Under the pieces are notes generated by a model. It did no database searches. It was not told the origin of the DNA and worked only from the letters and a program-made list of their open reading frames with translations. A stretch of 64,000 bases of DNA. Source: Sedimentibacter saalensis. Lineage in GTDB: Bacteria > Bacillota > Clostridia > Tissierellales > Sedimentibacteraceae. The DNA is taken from positions 310,001 through 374,000 of the forward strand of contig NZ_VLKH01000001.1 of assembly GCF_007830175.1 (NCBI RefSeq), read 5' to 3'. Below, piece after piece: positions 16,250 through 25,504 of this stretch (positions within the stretch are counted from its first letter, which is position 1; every line of letters begins with the position of its first letter). The position numbers and the translations under genes were made by a program.

Positions 16250-16355
16250 AATTGATGACAAAGTTGTTTCAATAATGTATGGGAGGACTACTGTCCTCCA
16301 ATAGCATTATTGAGATAATGACACGGGCGGACACAAGGTCCGCCCCTACGATATG
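16250..16355. repeat. Core A repeat with two hairpins
   Basis: The left end is AGTCAATTGATGACAAAG. Inside are GGAGGAC/GTCCTCC (16282-16299) and GGGCGGAC/GTCCGCCC (16324-16347). It is followed by GGTGGGGACGGTTCTTCCTGACC near 16383-16405, another sequence found dispersed in clostridial genomes as I recall. The deacylase gene ends just beyond. Confidence 0.75.
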
Positions 16356-16416
16356 TAGAAATAAGGTTTATTAAGGAGTCCGGTGGGGACGGTTCTTCCT
16401 GACCGATCTATTTTCG

Positions 16417-18063
16417 TCATCCCATGTTTATGAATGAGCTCATTTTTGTTGAAAATGTGAAATTTTCAGACAAATCTTTACTCTGTCTTGCCTTCAGCAA
16501 TGCTCCATTTTTAATTCCCAGATACTTGTCATGTTCCACGGCAATTTTTCCGTTAACAATTACAAAATGTATTCCTTCATTTTGAAGCAGCGGCTGCTGA
16601 TAATCTGAATGGTCAATTATTCTTTCAGCATCGAAAAGAACAATATCTGCCTCCATGCCCACATTTATTTCTCCCTTGTTCTCCAAGCCATAAAATTTAG
16701 CCGGAAGCGAAGTCATTTTACGTATTGCTTCTTCAAGAGTCAGCACATGCTTTTCTCTAACATATCTTCCCAGTATTCGTGGAAATGTTCCTATTGCCCT
16801 TGGATGTGTCATGGGCATTCCCGGAACATACAGACCGTCAGTTCCGAACATGCACAAAGAATCTGCAACCAGAGTTTCCACATCATCTTCCGACATAGAA
16901 AATCCTATATAACCGGCACCCAGAGAATTTTCAGTCAAAATTTTTATAAATGCATCAAATGGCTGTATGCCAAGATAATCAGCATATTGTTCTATTGTCT
17001 TACCGATGGCGTCCTTAGTATGAGCAGCATCAAATATGAGTATTCCATCATATCCGCATGAAGCAAGAGGGCTTTCAAAGTTCTTGTCCGGGTTGAATAT
17101 GGATTTTTTAAGCTGTTCGTGATTATTTACGTCTTTCAGATATGTTATAATATCATCCTGGTCCATTTTTTGCACATTTGGCGGAAGTGTTGATCGTATA
17201 AGTGTCGAACTGGCTGCATATGGATAGACGTCATGCATAACCGGTATTTTGGCATTATGAATCATGCTGCACGTGTTTTTGACCTTCCCCCAATTGTTTT
17301 TTCCGCTGGCCTTATGGTGCGATATATTTGCTCTGGCACCGGAAGACTCTGCGATCCTTATTGTTTCTTCGACGCACTCTTCAAGCTGATTTCCCTGATC
17401 CCTTATGTGAGAAGTGTAGATTCCTCCATATTGACCAACTACTTTACAAAGAGCTTCAAGTTCACTGCTGTCAGCAAACATGCCCGGAGCATACATGAGT
17501 CCGCTTGATAAGCCAAGGGCTCCTCTTTTCATTCCTTCATCAACCAATTCAGTCATTTTTTCAAGCTGTCTTGCTGTAGGTTTTTCCGGTGACAATCCCA
17601 TAGCAGCCATTCTGACTGTTCCGTGGGGAATGAAATAAGCCATGTTTATACCCAAAGGAAGTGTGCTCATATAATCCAGGTACTTGCCGAATGTTGTGAA
17701 AGTATTACTTTCAGCATAAATCGGTGCACCCTGGCTCTTGAAATATGATGTATACTGACTTATGTATTCAGAACCTACGGGAGCCGGTCCCAATCCGCAC
17801 TGACCGCATATTTCAGTTGTTATGCCCTGGCACAACTTTGATGATCTATCGGGATCAACAAATGCAAACATATCAGAGTGACCATGCACATCAATAAATC
17901 CCGGTGAAAGCACAAGACCATGTGCATAAATTGTTTTTTCTGATGGTTCATTTACTTCACCTATTTTTACAATTTTATTATCCTTTATAGCAACATCACC
18001 TTTATATGCAGGATTTCCGGACCCGTCAATGATGTCTGCTCCTTTTATTAAAATATCAATCAT
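16417..18063 (-). CDS. N-acyl-D-amino-acid deacylase family amidohydrolase
   Basis: This 548-residue metal-dependent amidohydrolase has the first metal motif GFIDVHGHSDM (about residues 55-65), CGQCGLGPAP with the conserved bridging Cys, SHIRDQG, ISHHKASGKNNWG, and FGTDGLYVPG with the late Asp. The order and length match the D-aminoacylase family, which removes acyl groups from N-acyl-D-amino acids. GGAGGTAATT precedes the ATG. It is read after the GPH symporter gene, 22 bases away, suggesting that the symporter supplies its substrate. The specific acyl group or amino acid cannot be told, and some relatives act on N-acyl-D-glutamate or on dipeptides. Confidence 0.88.
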   Translation of the reverse strand: MIDILIKGADIIDGSGNPAYKGDVAIKDNKIVKIGEVNEPSEKTIYAHGLVLSPGFIDVHGHSDMFAFVDPDRSSKLCQGITTEICGQCGLGPAPVGSEYISQYTSYFKSQGAPIYAESNTFTTFGKYLDYMSTLPLGINMAYFIPHGTVRMAAMGLSPEKPTARQLEKMTELVDEGMKRGALGLSSGLMYAPGMFADSSELEALCKVVGQYGGIYTSHIRDQGNQLEECVEETIRIAESSGARANISHHKASGKNNWGKVKNTCSMIHNAKIPVMHDVYPYAASSTLIRSTLPPNVQKMDQDDIITYLKDVNNHEQLKKSIFNPDKNFESPLASCGYDGILIFDAAHTKDAIGKTIEQYADYLGIQPFDAFIKILTENSLGAGYIGFSMSEDDVETLVADSLCMFGTDGLYVPGMPMTHPRAIGTFPRILGRYVREKHVLTLEEAIRKMTSLPAKFYGLENKGEINVGMEADIVLFDAERIIDHSDYQQPLLQNEGIHFVIVNGKIAVEHDKYLGIKNGALLKARQSKDLSENFTFSTKMSSFINMG

Positions 18064-18085
18064 AATTACCTCCTGTTTTTAGATG

Positions 18086-19471
18086 TCAAGACAGAAGCTG
18101 TTCTGCAGCAAGTTCTTTTTCCCTGCTCATTTGTTTTACAGTTTCTTCAATTGTAATTTTTGCTGCGCAGTAAAACATAACAACAGACATAGCAAGTGAC
18201 GTCCACCCGATTAGACCAATTAGAGTTGTAGTTACAGATTGCGGCTGAATTTTTAGGTCAGCATTATAGCCTGCCATCTGCAGGGATATTCCGATTATAA
18301 GAGTTGTGATAGATGTACCGCACTTGTTCAGGAAACCCATGAAGTTAATGACCATGCTGTCAATTCGGCGATTGTTCTCATACTCAACATGGTCTGCTAC
18401 TTCCGCACGTGTTGTACTGAAAGTAACAATGTTGAGGGCAACTGACAATCCCATGATGAACGCATTTACATACATGGCAAAGACATTCATAGGGAAAATC
18501 AGAAATGGTATTTTGCTGATGAATATTAATGCTGCACCAAGCATCATGGCTCTGCGTCTGCCAAGGGCTTTGTCCAGTCGTTTTATAAATGGTAATGCTA
18601 TGATTGACCCAACAGCAAACGCAGCCATTACATAAGTTGTAAGCCCTGAATCCTTAAAAACATATGAACAGTAATAAACCAATGTAGATGTAAGCAGAGC
18701 GTTGTTGACAAAATACAGTGTTGAAAATGCAGTGTTCCATCTAAAATTGTAATTTTTCATGACAATAGTGAACGACTTACCCAGAGAAAGCTTTTCCTCA
18801 TTTTCATTTTTTGGTTTAACGCGCTCACGGGAAGTAAAATATGAAAAAAGTGCGCCGGCAATTACAAATACTCCGATTACAGCTGCTGCAAGCGGAAAAC
18901 CACGGCTTGGGTTTATCATGTCACCATTGGTGTCAACACCGGAAAATATACGGACTAAAGGCCAGCACAGCACACTTGCCAAAACTCCACCAAGACTGGC
19001 TCCCCCAGAAGTATATGTGTTTATGCTTATGCGTTCCATTCCGTCAGAAGTAGCCAGTATGGGCATGGCATATGACGGAAGGCGTAAAAATGTTGTAAAA
19101 GAATAAAAAACAACATATATAAACATTCCATAAAAAGGCTTCATGTTCTGTGGCATATTAAAAGGCATAAACATCAGAATTGTAGTTATGGCCAGCGGAA
19201 CACATATGTAAAGCATGTATGGTCTGACACGTTCACCGTTTTTGAATCTGTGGTTGTCAGCAAAATGGGCGATGAGCGGATCATTGATACCGTCCCAAAT
19301 AACGCCAAAACTGACTATAGCCCCGGCAACAGCCGGAGATATTTTAAAAACATTTGTGTAATAGAACAAGATAAATGTGCTTACAAACTGGACGACTATA
19401 TTGCATGAAATCGAAAATGAACCGTAGCCGAGCTTTTCTGCCAGACTGATTTTTTGATTATTCATATTCAT
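18086..19471 (-). CDS. GPH-family sugar/anion:cation symporter (MFS fold)
   Basis: The 461-residue, twelve-segment membrane protein begins MNMNNQKISLAEKLGYGSFSISC, the typical N-terminus of glycoside-pentoside-hexuronide:cation symporters, with the loop GVIWDGINDPLIAHFADN that is diagnostic for the family. It moves a glycoside or organic anion with Na+ or H+. It heads a two-gene operon with the D-aminoacylase-like gene and is divergent from a LysR gene. The partner suggests that here it takes up an acylated D-amino acid or peptide-like molecule rather than a sugar; this is inference. GGAGGGATGAAT precedes the ATG. Confidence 0.88.
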   Translation of the reverse strand: MNMNNQKISLAEKLGYGSFSISCNIVVQFVSTFILFYYTNVFKISPAVAGAIVSFGVIWDGINDPLIAHFADNHRFKNGERVRPYMLYICVPLAITTILMFMPFNMPQNMKPFYGMFIYVVFYSFTTFLRLPSYAMPILATSDGMERISINTYTSGGASLGGVLASVLCWPLVRIFSGVDTNGDMINPSRGFPLAAAVIGVFVIAGALFSYFTSRERVKPKNENEEKLSLGKSFTIVMKNYNFRWNTAFSTLYFVNNALLTSTLVYYCSYVFKDSGLTTYVMAAFAVGSIIALPFIKRLDKALGRRRAMMLGAALIFISKIPFLIFPMNVFAMYVNAFIMGLSVALNIVTFSTTRAEVADHVEYENNRRIDSMVINFMGFLNKCGTSITTLIIGISLQMAGYNADLKIQPQSVTTTLIGLIGWTSLAMSVVMFYCAAKITIEETVKQMSREKELAAEQLLS

Positions 19472-19495
19472 CCCTCCTTATTTTAATTATAATAC

Positions 19496-19524
19496 TTGAC
19501 TAGTATAAACAGTTAATATATATT
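19496..19524 (+). promoter_or_regulatory. Promoter of the second LysR gene
   Basis: TTGACT (19496-19501), 17-base spacer, TATATT (19519-19524). It lies in the short divergent region between symporter and regulator, so a LysR site here could control both. Confidence 0.55.
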
Positions 19525-19565
19525 TTTAATTAGAAGTTATAAGCTATACTTATAAGGTGAGGGTT

Positions 19566-20486
19566 ATGCGTCTAGATCAGATAGAACATGTAATAAAAAT
19601 TGCTGAATGCGGCTCAATGAATAAGGCCGCAAAAAACCTGTATTTATCACAATCAAACTTGTCACAATCCATAAAAAACCTTGAGGAAGAAGTTGGACAG
19701 CCTATTTTTAACCGTACAGCCAAAGGTGTAGAGCTGACAAATTTCGGCTGCGAGTTTCTAAACCATGCCATGGCCACGTACAGTCAGTTTCGTCTCACAC
19801 AGGAATTTTGCTCGACTTATGGCAAAAATCCATCACTGACATTGTCTGTTGCATGTCAGTACATGCGTTTTGCTCATTTGCTGTTCATGCAGCTGTGCAG
19901 CAAGTACAACAGTCATCACACCGAATTTTCTTTTTTGGAATGCTCATTCATAGATATTGTAAACAATGTGAGTTCACATAGGGCAGAAATCGGCATATTG
20001 CTTTTATCTCAAAACCACAAAAAAATAACATTGCATTTGTTAAAATCACGAGGACTATCCTACCACCCTATTCTTGCCTGTCCTGCATCAGTGACTGTAG
20101 GAAAAAACAGCCCCCTGTACTCCTTCAGCGGCTCCGGTGTCACTTTGGACATGCTGAAAGATTATCCAATTGTAATGTACACAGACACGAATTTCAACTT
20201 TTCTTCAGAATTGGAGGATATTGAAATATATAAACGAAAGAACCGTATAATAGTATCTGACAGAAGCACCATGCACGAAGTGCTGCAAAACACAAATGCC
20301 TATTCAATTGCAGCATATACAAATGCCTATAAAAAAATCGAATATTATGATAATATCCGGGCATTTGAATTGCTTGATGACAGGTTTTCTATAGAGCTGG
20401 GATGGATTAGCAGCATCAGCCACCCTGTTTCAGAACTTGCAAAAGAATACATAGGAATGATTGAAGACCTGCAGAGATTAGGTTAA
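19566..20486 (+). CDS. LysR-family transcriptional regulator
   Basis: The 306-residue protein has the winged helix-turn-helix SMNKAAKNLYLSQSNLSQSIKNLEEE near residues 17-42, then GQPIFNRTAKGVELTNFG, followed by an effector domain. The ATG at 19566 is chosen because AAGGTGAGG precedes it; a GTG at 19557 lies inside that ribosome site. It is divergent from the symporter-deacylase operon and, by the usual LysR pattern, probably its regulator. The effector could be the imported N-acyl compound. A core B repeat lies directly downstream. Confidence 0.9.
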   Translation: MRLDQIEHVIKIAECGSMNKAAKNLYLSQSNLSQSIKNLEEEVGQPIFNRTAKGVELTNFGCEFLNHAMATYSQFRLTQEFCSTYGKNPSLTLSVACQYMRFAHLLFMQLCSKYNSHHTEFSFLECSFIDIVNNVSSHRAEIGILLLSQNHKKITLHLLKSRGLSYHPILACPASVTVGKNSPLYSFSGSGVTLDMLKDYPIVMYTDTNFNFSSELEDIEIYKRKNRIIVSDRSTMHEVLQNTNAYSIAAYTNAYKKIEYYDNIRAFELLDDRFSIELGWISSISHPVSELAKEYIGMIEDLQRLG

Positions 20487-20505
20487 TATTTCTTCGATAT
20501 AATAA

Positions 20506-20638
20506 ATGGGGCTGTTGCATTAGTGATAGCATCGTGTCATTCTGAGGGCTTTAGCCCGAAGAATCTCAGAATTCAAAAGATGAGATCCTTCGCTCAACGA
20601 TCAGGATGACATGAATACACTTAATGCAACAGTCCCAT
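20506..20638. repeat. Core B repeat, copy 2, with clear terminal inverted repeats
   Basis: The ends ATGGGGCTGTTGCATTA and TAATGCAACAGTCCCAT are inverted copies, enclosing core B. The tips resemble those of IS6-family insertion sequences (GGNNCTGTTGCA, recalled), so this looks like a non-autonomous miniature element. No target duplication is visible. Confidence 0.85.
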
Positions 20639-20650
20639 TGCCATTTAATA

Positions 20651-21490
20651 TTATAAAACTAAATCTTCATCCAATATTTCACCGGTTGCTACTATGTTTG
20701 TATCTCCTATGAGGTAGAGTTTATGAACAACATTGCCTGTTCTTTCAACTTCCACAAACAATTCGCCTCCTGAAACTATGATTTTAACTTTGTCACCTTT
20801 CAAATAACCCTTAAGTATTAAGGCAACAGCTGCAGATGCCGAACCGGTTCCGCATGCCAGCGTTAAATCTTCCACACCTCTTTCGTATGTCTTGACCAAT
20901 GCTGTATGTTCATCTAAAATTTCAAAAAAGTTCACATTGGCACCCTTTGGAAACTTTTCATAGTATCGGATTTTCTTTCCTGTCTCAAAAATTTCTTTGT
21001 AATCTGCATGAGACAGTCCTTCAAATTTTACAACAGCATGAGGCAGTCCTGGATTACCTAATTCAATGTATGAACATTCATATTTGACACCATCAATTTC
21101 CAAATCATTTTCAATCTTCACTATCTCAGGTTTGTTAAGCAGAACCTTGACCTGTCGGCCTTCAAGAACCTCGGATTCTACAATTCCTGCTCCGGTTTCA
21201 AATTTCATTTTTCTGCCTGCAATGTTGTTGATGTAGGCGTAACGGGATATACACCTTGCACCGTTGCCGCACATTTCTCCTATGCTTCCGTCCTGATTGT
21301 AAAAGCGCATTTTAAAATCAGCATCTCCATCGGGATAATCAACCACCATGAACCCGTCTGCTCCCAGGGAAACTTTTCTCTGGCACAGCTTTTTTGCTAT
21401 TGCCGGTATTTTTTCCACAGGCAGTTTTAAAATCATGTTGTTTATGATTATAAAATCATTTCCTGCTCCCTGCATTTTGGTAAACTGCAT
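20651..21490 (-). CDS. dapF: Diaminopimelate epimerase
   Basis: The 279-residue protein has both catalytic cysteines: MCGNGARC (Cys74) and LACGTGSASAA near residue 218. It converts LL- to meso-diaminopimelate, the precursor of lysine and of the peptidoglycan cross-link. Motifs QGAGNDF and SLGADG at the N-terminus are standard, and length is normal. GGAGGCACATT precedes the ATG. It follows lysA by 11 bases in the same operon, giving the last two lysine steps together. Confidence 0.97.
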   Translation of the reverse strand: MQFTKMQGAGNDFIIINNMILKLPVEKIPAIAKKLCQRKVSLGADGFMVVDYPDGDADFKMRFYNQDGSIGEMCGNGARCISRYAYINNIAGRKMKFETGAGIVESEVLEGRQVKVLLNKPEIVKIENDLEIDGVKYECSYIELGNPGLPHAVVKFEGLSHADYKEIFETGKKIRYYEKFPKGANVNFFEILDEHTALVKTYERGVEDLTLACGTGSASAAVALILKGYLKGDKVKIIVSGGELFVEVERTGNVVHKLYLIGDTNIVATGEILDEDLVL

Positions 21491-21501
21491 AATGTGCCTC
21501 C

Positions 21502-22800
21502 TTATTTCAATGAATCAGGTATTATCTCATTTTCTATCATATGCTCGTAGCTTTGTCTTTTTACTATTATTTCTGATTTTCCTTCTTTAACCAGCACTGT
21601 GGCCAATAGAGGATTTTTGTTGTAGTTGCTTGCCATTGTGTAGCTGTAAGCTCCTGTTGAAAACACCGCAAATATGTCTCCTCTTTTCACATCTGCAACC
21701 TGTGCATCACGGATGAGGACGTCTCCAGATTCACAGCACTTGCCGCATATTGTAACTGTTTCTGTCTTTGGTTCTTCTGCCTTGTTGGCAACTATTCCTT
21801 CATACTTTGCCTGGTAAAGTGCAGGTCTTATATTGTCGGTCATTCCACCGTCAACCGAAACATATTTTCTGATTCCTTTTATGTCCTTGATTGTTCCTAT
21901 GGTGTAAAGAGTTATTCCCGCTTCTCCAACTATGCTTCTGCCCGGCTCAATTACAATCTCAGGTCTTTCGATTCCTATATCCTTAGAAAACTGTTCAATT
22001 TTTTCCATCATTGGGTCCAGGAAGTACGCATATGGTTTTTTATGGTCTGCTTCTGTGTATTTGATTCCAAAGCCGCCGCCAATGTTAAGCTCTGGAGTGG
22101 CATAATCATATTTTTCTTTTGTGTCCTTAATGAGCTTAAGAACTATGTCCAACGCCTTAAGGTGAGATTCATTGTCATGAAGCTGAGAACCTACGTGGAA
22201 ATGAAATCCCATGAAATTTGCATATGGAGATTTTATTGCATGCTCTATGGCTGGAAAAATCACTTCATCATCCAGCGGTATTCCGAACTTTGAATCCTTT
22301 TTACCTGTTACAATGTAGTCGTGTGAATCGCTTTTTACTCCGGGAGTCACCCTGTATAAAATGTTTACTTTTTTCCCTTTTTCCTTGCAGATTTCTTCAA
22401 TTAAATCAAGTTCGTCAAGGCCGTCAACTATTATTCTTCCTATGTTGTAGTCAATGGCAAGCTGAAGTTCTTCAATGGATTTGTTGTTTCCGTTGAATTC
22501 AATTTTTTCAGCAGGAAAATCCGCCTTCATTGCTGTATACAGTTCTCCTCCTGAAACAACGTCCATGCAGAGACCTTCTCTTTCAATTATTTTGCACATG
22601 GACAAAGTCAAAAATGCCTTTGAAGCATAGGCAGCTCTTGTCTTTTCATATTTATTGAGAAATGTATCTCTGATTTCTTTACATTTTTCAACTATAGCTG
22701 TTTCGCTCATTACATAAAGCGGTGTTCCATATTTTTTAGCAAGTTCAACTGTATTACATCCGTCAAAATACAAAGTGTTGTTTTTTATTGTTCTATCCAT
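21502..22800 (-). CDS. lysA: Diaminopimelate decarboxylase
   Basis: This 432-residue PLP enzyme has the Schiff-base lysine in AAYASKAFLT (Lys61), HFHVGSQ, GGGFGIKYTEAD, EPGRSIVGEAG, the signature CCESGDVL, and GAYSYTMASNYN. It decarboxylates meso-diaminopimelate to lysine. An ATG at 22806 is only three bases from AGGAG; the ATG at 22800 has a better distance, so MDRTIKN is preferred. First gene of lysA-dapF. I looked for a lysine riboswitch in the leader and saw none. Confidence 0.97.
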   Translation of the reverse strand: MDRTIKNNTLYFDGCNTVELAKKYGTPLYVMSETAIVEKCKEIRDTFLNKYEKTRAAYASKAFLTLSMCKIIEREGLCMDVVSGGELYTAMKADFPAEKIEFNGNNKSIEELQLAIDYNIGRIIVDGLDELDLIEEICKEKGKKVNILYRVTPGVKSDSHDYIVTGKKDSKFGIPLDDEVIFPAIEHAIKSPYANFMGFHFHVGSQLHDNESHLKALDIVLKLIKDTKEKYDYATPELNIGGGFGIKYTEADHKKPYAYFLDPMMEKIEQFSKDIGIERPEIVIEPGRSIVGEAGITLYTIGTIKDIKGIRKYVSVDGGMTDNIRPALYQAKYEGIVANKAEEPKTETVTICGKCCESGDVLIRDAQVADVKRGDIFAVFSTGAYSYTMASNYNKNPLLATVLVKEGKSEIIVKRQSYEHMIENEIIPDSLK

Positions 22801-22940
22801 TATCATTATCTCCTTTTTAATTTTATGGAGTTATTTACAATTTTAATTAGTATAACTTAATCTTAATATAAATGCAAATATTATACCAAAAAATTTATAT
22901 ATTCTCAACTATTTTAATATTTTTTACCTCAAAATGCATA

Positions 22941-23068
22941 GGACTGTTGCACCAAATTTTTTCATGTCATCCTGAGCGTTAGCGAAGGATCTCATCTTTT
23001 AAAATTATGAGATTCTTCGGGCAAAGCCCTCAGAATGACACGATAATAATTACAATGCAAACAGCCCC
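22941..23068. repeat. Core B repeat, copy 3
   Basis: The ends GGACTGTTGCA and TGCAAACAGCCCC are inverted copies of the IS6-like type. Core B is in the opposite orientation to copies 1 and 2. It separates the S66 peptidase gene from lysA. Confidence 0.85.
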
Positions 23069-23073
23069 ATTAT

Positions 23074-23988
23074 TTATATATTGAATTTAATTGATTTTGT
23101 TCTTGTGTCAATAGTGCAGTTTGCTCCCAGCGGTATTGTTGACATTGGGAAGCAATGGCCTGACTTGATGTTGTACATAACCGGTTTGCTGTAATCTGCA
23201 AGAACATCCTTAAGCATTTCAACAACTGTATATTCACTGTCACTTTCGTTGACACAATCTGTAAAATCTCCGAAAATTATTCCTGCTGATTCTTTCAGTT
23301 TGTTTGAATATTTAAGCTGGTACATCATTCTGTCCAGTCTTCTTACATTTTCTTCAACATCTTCAATAAATAAAATTTTATCCTTTGTATCAACTTCATA
23401 TGGTGTTCCTATCATGGAAACAAGAAGAGATAAATTACCTCCCACAATTGTTCCCTGGGCACAGCCCTCAACCATTACCTTGAACTCTTCACCCTGTGGG
23501 TTATCAAGCAGTATTTCATCTTCCATGTTTAGTGCCTTTTCGAAGCTTGTTCTTGTGAAATCGTCGTAGGAATTAAGCATGTTTGATTTAACCATGGGGC
23601 CGTGGAATGTTACAAAACCACATTTCTGATTGAAATTCACGTTCAAGTTTGTAACATCGCTGTATCCCACAAATATTTTGGGATTGTCTTTAATCATTTC
23701 AAAGTCTAATTTATCCATTGCATGAGAGCTTGTATCCCCGCCTCTTATGCACCATATGGCTTTTACTTCCTTGTCGCCAAACATTTCATTGATATCTTCT
23801 GCCCTTGACTTTCCAGGACCTGCAGAGTATCCGTGCAATGACTGGTATGTACACTTTCCCATTTTAACCTTGTATCCCATGTCTTCAACCAGCTTTTTGC
23901 AAGCATCAGCTTGTTCTGTGGTTACAGGAGAAGATGGAGCTATTATTGCTACTGTATCGCCTTTTTTTAGCTTATCAGGAAAAAACAT
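23074..23988 (-). CDS. S66-family peptidase (LD-carboxypeptidase/MccF-like)
   Basis: The 304-residue protein starts with LKKGDTVAIIAPSSPV and has RGGDTSSHAMDKLD around the expected nucleophile, FVGYSDVTNLN, the Glu motif LFIEDVEE and a C-terminal SGHCFPM with the catalytic His. S66 enzymes either remove the terminal D-alanine from muropeptides or inactivate acylated peptide nucleotides such as microcin C. GRGGYGSSR is the usual nucleophile motif, so this one is diverged and the Ser needs checking. It lies 22 bases after spmB, so it is probably part of a spmA-spmB operon under sigma-54 control. Confidence 0.86.
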   Translation of the reverse strand: MFFPDKLKKGDTVAIIAPSSPVTTEQADACKKLVEDMGYKVKMGKCTYQSLHGYSAGPGKSRAEDINEMFGDKEVKAIWCIRGGDTSSHAMDKLDFEMIKDNPKIFVGYSDVTNLNVNFNQKCGFVTFHGPMVKSNMLNSYDDFTRTSFEKALNMEDEILLDNPQGEEFKVMVEGCAQGTIVGGNLSLLVSMIGTPYEVDTKDKILFIEDVEENVRRLDRMMYQLKYSNKLKESAGIIFGDFTDCVNESDSEYTVVEMLKDVLADYSKPVMYNIKSGHCFPMSTIPLGANCTIDTRTKSIKFNI

Positions 23989-24010
23989 TTTGTTACCTTC
24001 TTTCTGTCAA

Positions 24011-24544
24011 TTAGAAAACTATGTTTGTGATAACTGCTGCAGCTATTAAGCTTATAGCATCAACCAGCAATCCTACAGACAATGTGTGTCTTACTTTTGT
24101 AATTTTTGCAACTCCGTAATAAACAGCTATGCAGTACATTGTAGTTTCTGTTGAACCCATAGCAACTGAAGCCATTCTTCCTATTAATGAATCCGGTCCA
24201 TATGTATTGAACAGTTCAACCATCATTCCTTCAGCGCCGCCGCCTGAGAGGGACCTCATGATACCCATTGGCAGAACTTCTGCAGGCAATCCTATTAAAT
24301 TTGTTACAGGGCTCAATAATTTAACAACAAAGCTCATTGCTCCTGAGGCTCTGAATATTCCTATAGCAGCAAGCATTGCAACAAGGTATGGTATTATTCT
24401 TATTGCTGTATCAAATCCTTCTTTTGCGCCTCCAACAAACACTTCATAAACCTTGACTTTTTTAATATATCCATAAAGCGGTATTCCCAACAATATAGCT
24501 GGTATTGCATATAATGATATTGTATTTAAAACTGTCTGCAGCAT
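24011..24544 (-). CDS. spmB: Spore maturation protein B (nucleoside-recognition domain)
   Basis: The 177-residue membrane protein has four or five hydrophobic segments and the conserved LSGGGAEGMMVELFNTYGPDS and GSTETTMYCIAVYYG. It pairs with SpmA; in Bacillus the two help dehydrate the spore core, but homologues also occur in bacteria that do not sporulate. The start is one base after the spmA stop, with the ribosome site GGAGGGATAAT inside spmA, so translation is coupled. Followed by the S66 peptidase gene. Confidence 0.93.
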   Translation of the reverse strand: MLQTVLNTISLYAIPAILLGIPLYGYIKKVKVYEVFVGGAKEGFDTAIRIIPYLVAMLAAIGIFRASGAMSFVVKLLSPVTNLIGLPAEVLPMGIMRSLSGGGAEGMMVELFNTYGPDSLIGRMASVAMGSTETTMYCIAVYYGVAKITKVRHTLSVGLLVDAISLIAAAVITNIVF

Positions 24545-24545
24545 A

Positions 24546-25178
24546 TTATCCCTCCTGTACGTTTTCTACATCAGATTTTTCTATATAGTTTTCAACCTTG
24601 TATCTTTTCATTTTTCCGAACAATTTTGCAAGTATTATGGCTGAAACCGTAGAGATTGTTGTAGCCAGAATAACAGGTCCGATAACTTCTGTTGCGTTTG
24701 TAGAACCTGCTGCTGCCCTTAATCCAATAACAGTTGCAGGTAAAAGTGTTACAGATGATGTGTTTATTGCTAAAAACATAACCATGGCATCTGTTGCAAC
24801 ACCCTTATGTTCATTTAATGTATCAAGTTCTTCCATTGCCTTAAGTCCAAATGGAGTTGCTGCATTTCCCAATCCAAGAATATTTGCTGCTATATTCATT
24901 ATCATTGCTCCCATTGCAGGATGATCTGCCGGTACTTCCGGGAACAGTTTTTTCATAATAGGGCTTAAAGCTTTAGCTAATCCTCTTATTAATCCTGATT
25001 TTTCTGCGATAGCCATTATTCCAAGCCATAAAGTCATTATTCCGATAAGTCCTATTGCTATTTCAACTGCTGTGCCGGAAAAGTTTATGGCTGCATCTGT
25101 AACCGCCTGAACATTGCCGGTAAAAATAGCAACTACAACACCAATAACTATTAAACCTAACCAAATTCCATTAATCAT
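24546..25178 (-). CDS. spmA: Spore maturation protein A (nucleoside-recognition domain)
   Basis: This 210-residue membrane protein has the nucleoside-recognition Gate-type motifs LWLGIMAIAEKSGL, MNIAANILGLGNAATPFGLKAMEELD and FLAINTSSVTLLPATVIGLRAAAGS. It acts with SpmB in the membrane. AAAGGGAGAAC precedes the ATG. It heads the operon spmA-spmB-S66 peptidase. About 115 bases upstream on the same strand is a good -24/-12 element, and the gene before it encodes a sigma-54 activator, so expression is probably tied to that activator rather than to a sporulation sigma factor. Confidence 0.93.
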   Translation of the reverse strand: MINGIWLGLIVIGVVVAIFTGNVQAVTDAAINFSGTAVEIAIGLIGIMTLWLGIMAIAEKSGLIRGLAKALSPIMKKLFPEVPADHPAMGAMIMNIAANILGLGNAATPFGLKAMEELDTLNEHKGVATDAMVMFLAINTSSVTLLPATVIGLRAAAGSTNATEVIGPVILATTISTVSAIILAKLFGKMKRYKVENYIEKSDVENVQEG

Positions 25179-25293
25179 TTTTGTTCTCCCTTTTTAGTAT
25201 TTTTGTCTTGTAAATTTTGCAGGGATTTACAAACCCAATTAATCCTCCCCTCTGAATGTTGAATAATATTTATTAATTATAGCTGTCGAAATA

Positions 25294-25313
25294 TAAAGCA
25301 ATATGTATGCCAA
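25294..25313 (-). promoter_or_regulatory. Sigma-54 (-24/-12) promoter of spmA
   Basis: The reverse strand reads TTGGCATACATATTGCTTT, against the known consensus TGGCACG-N4-TTGCW. GG (25310-25311) and GC (25298-25299) are separated by exactly ten bases. Expected transcript start is near 25286, about 108 bases before the spmA ATG. Confidence 0.72.
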
Positions 25314-25426
25314 AAATCAAGATGCAATCAAAAAAATAAATTGCTGAATTTCATTGCAATTTCAGTGTTTATATTTGTTGCAAAAATCCCAACAATTTAA
25401 TTTGTTCTATTTTGAATGTTGTTTTT

Positions 25427-25442
25427 TTCCGCATTTGCGGAA
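25427..25442. promoter_or_regulatory. Palindrome TTCCGCA-N2-TGCGGAA, candidate activator site
   Basis: A perfect 7-bp inverted repeat 115 bases upstream of the -24/-12 element, a normal distance for an enhancer-bound activator. The same half-sites TTCCGCA and TGCGGAA end the larger palindrome at 25505-25541. Confidence 0.55.
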
Positions 25443-25504
25443 TAAAAAAATTCGCTGTCATCTGCTTTTCAGTAAAATATTTGTTTTTTCAATAAAATGA
25501 TAAA

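Noticed and set aside
22801-22940. Lysine riboswitch before lysA
   Set aside because: The leader is short and AT-rich and then enters a repeat; none of the conserved riboswitch stems is seen.
24011-25178. Taking spmA/spmB as proof of sporulation
   Set aside because: These genes also occur in non-sporulating bacteria, and the promoter seen is of sigma-54 type.
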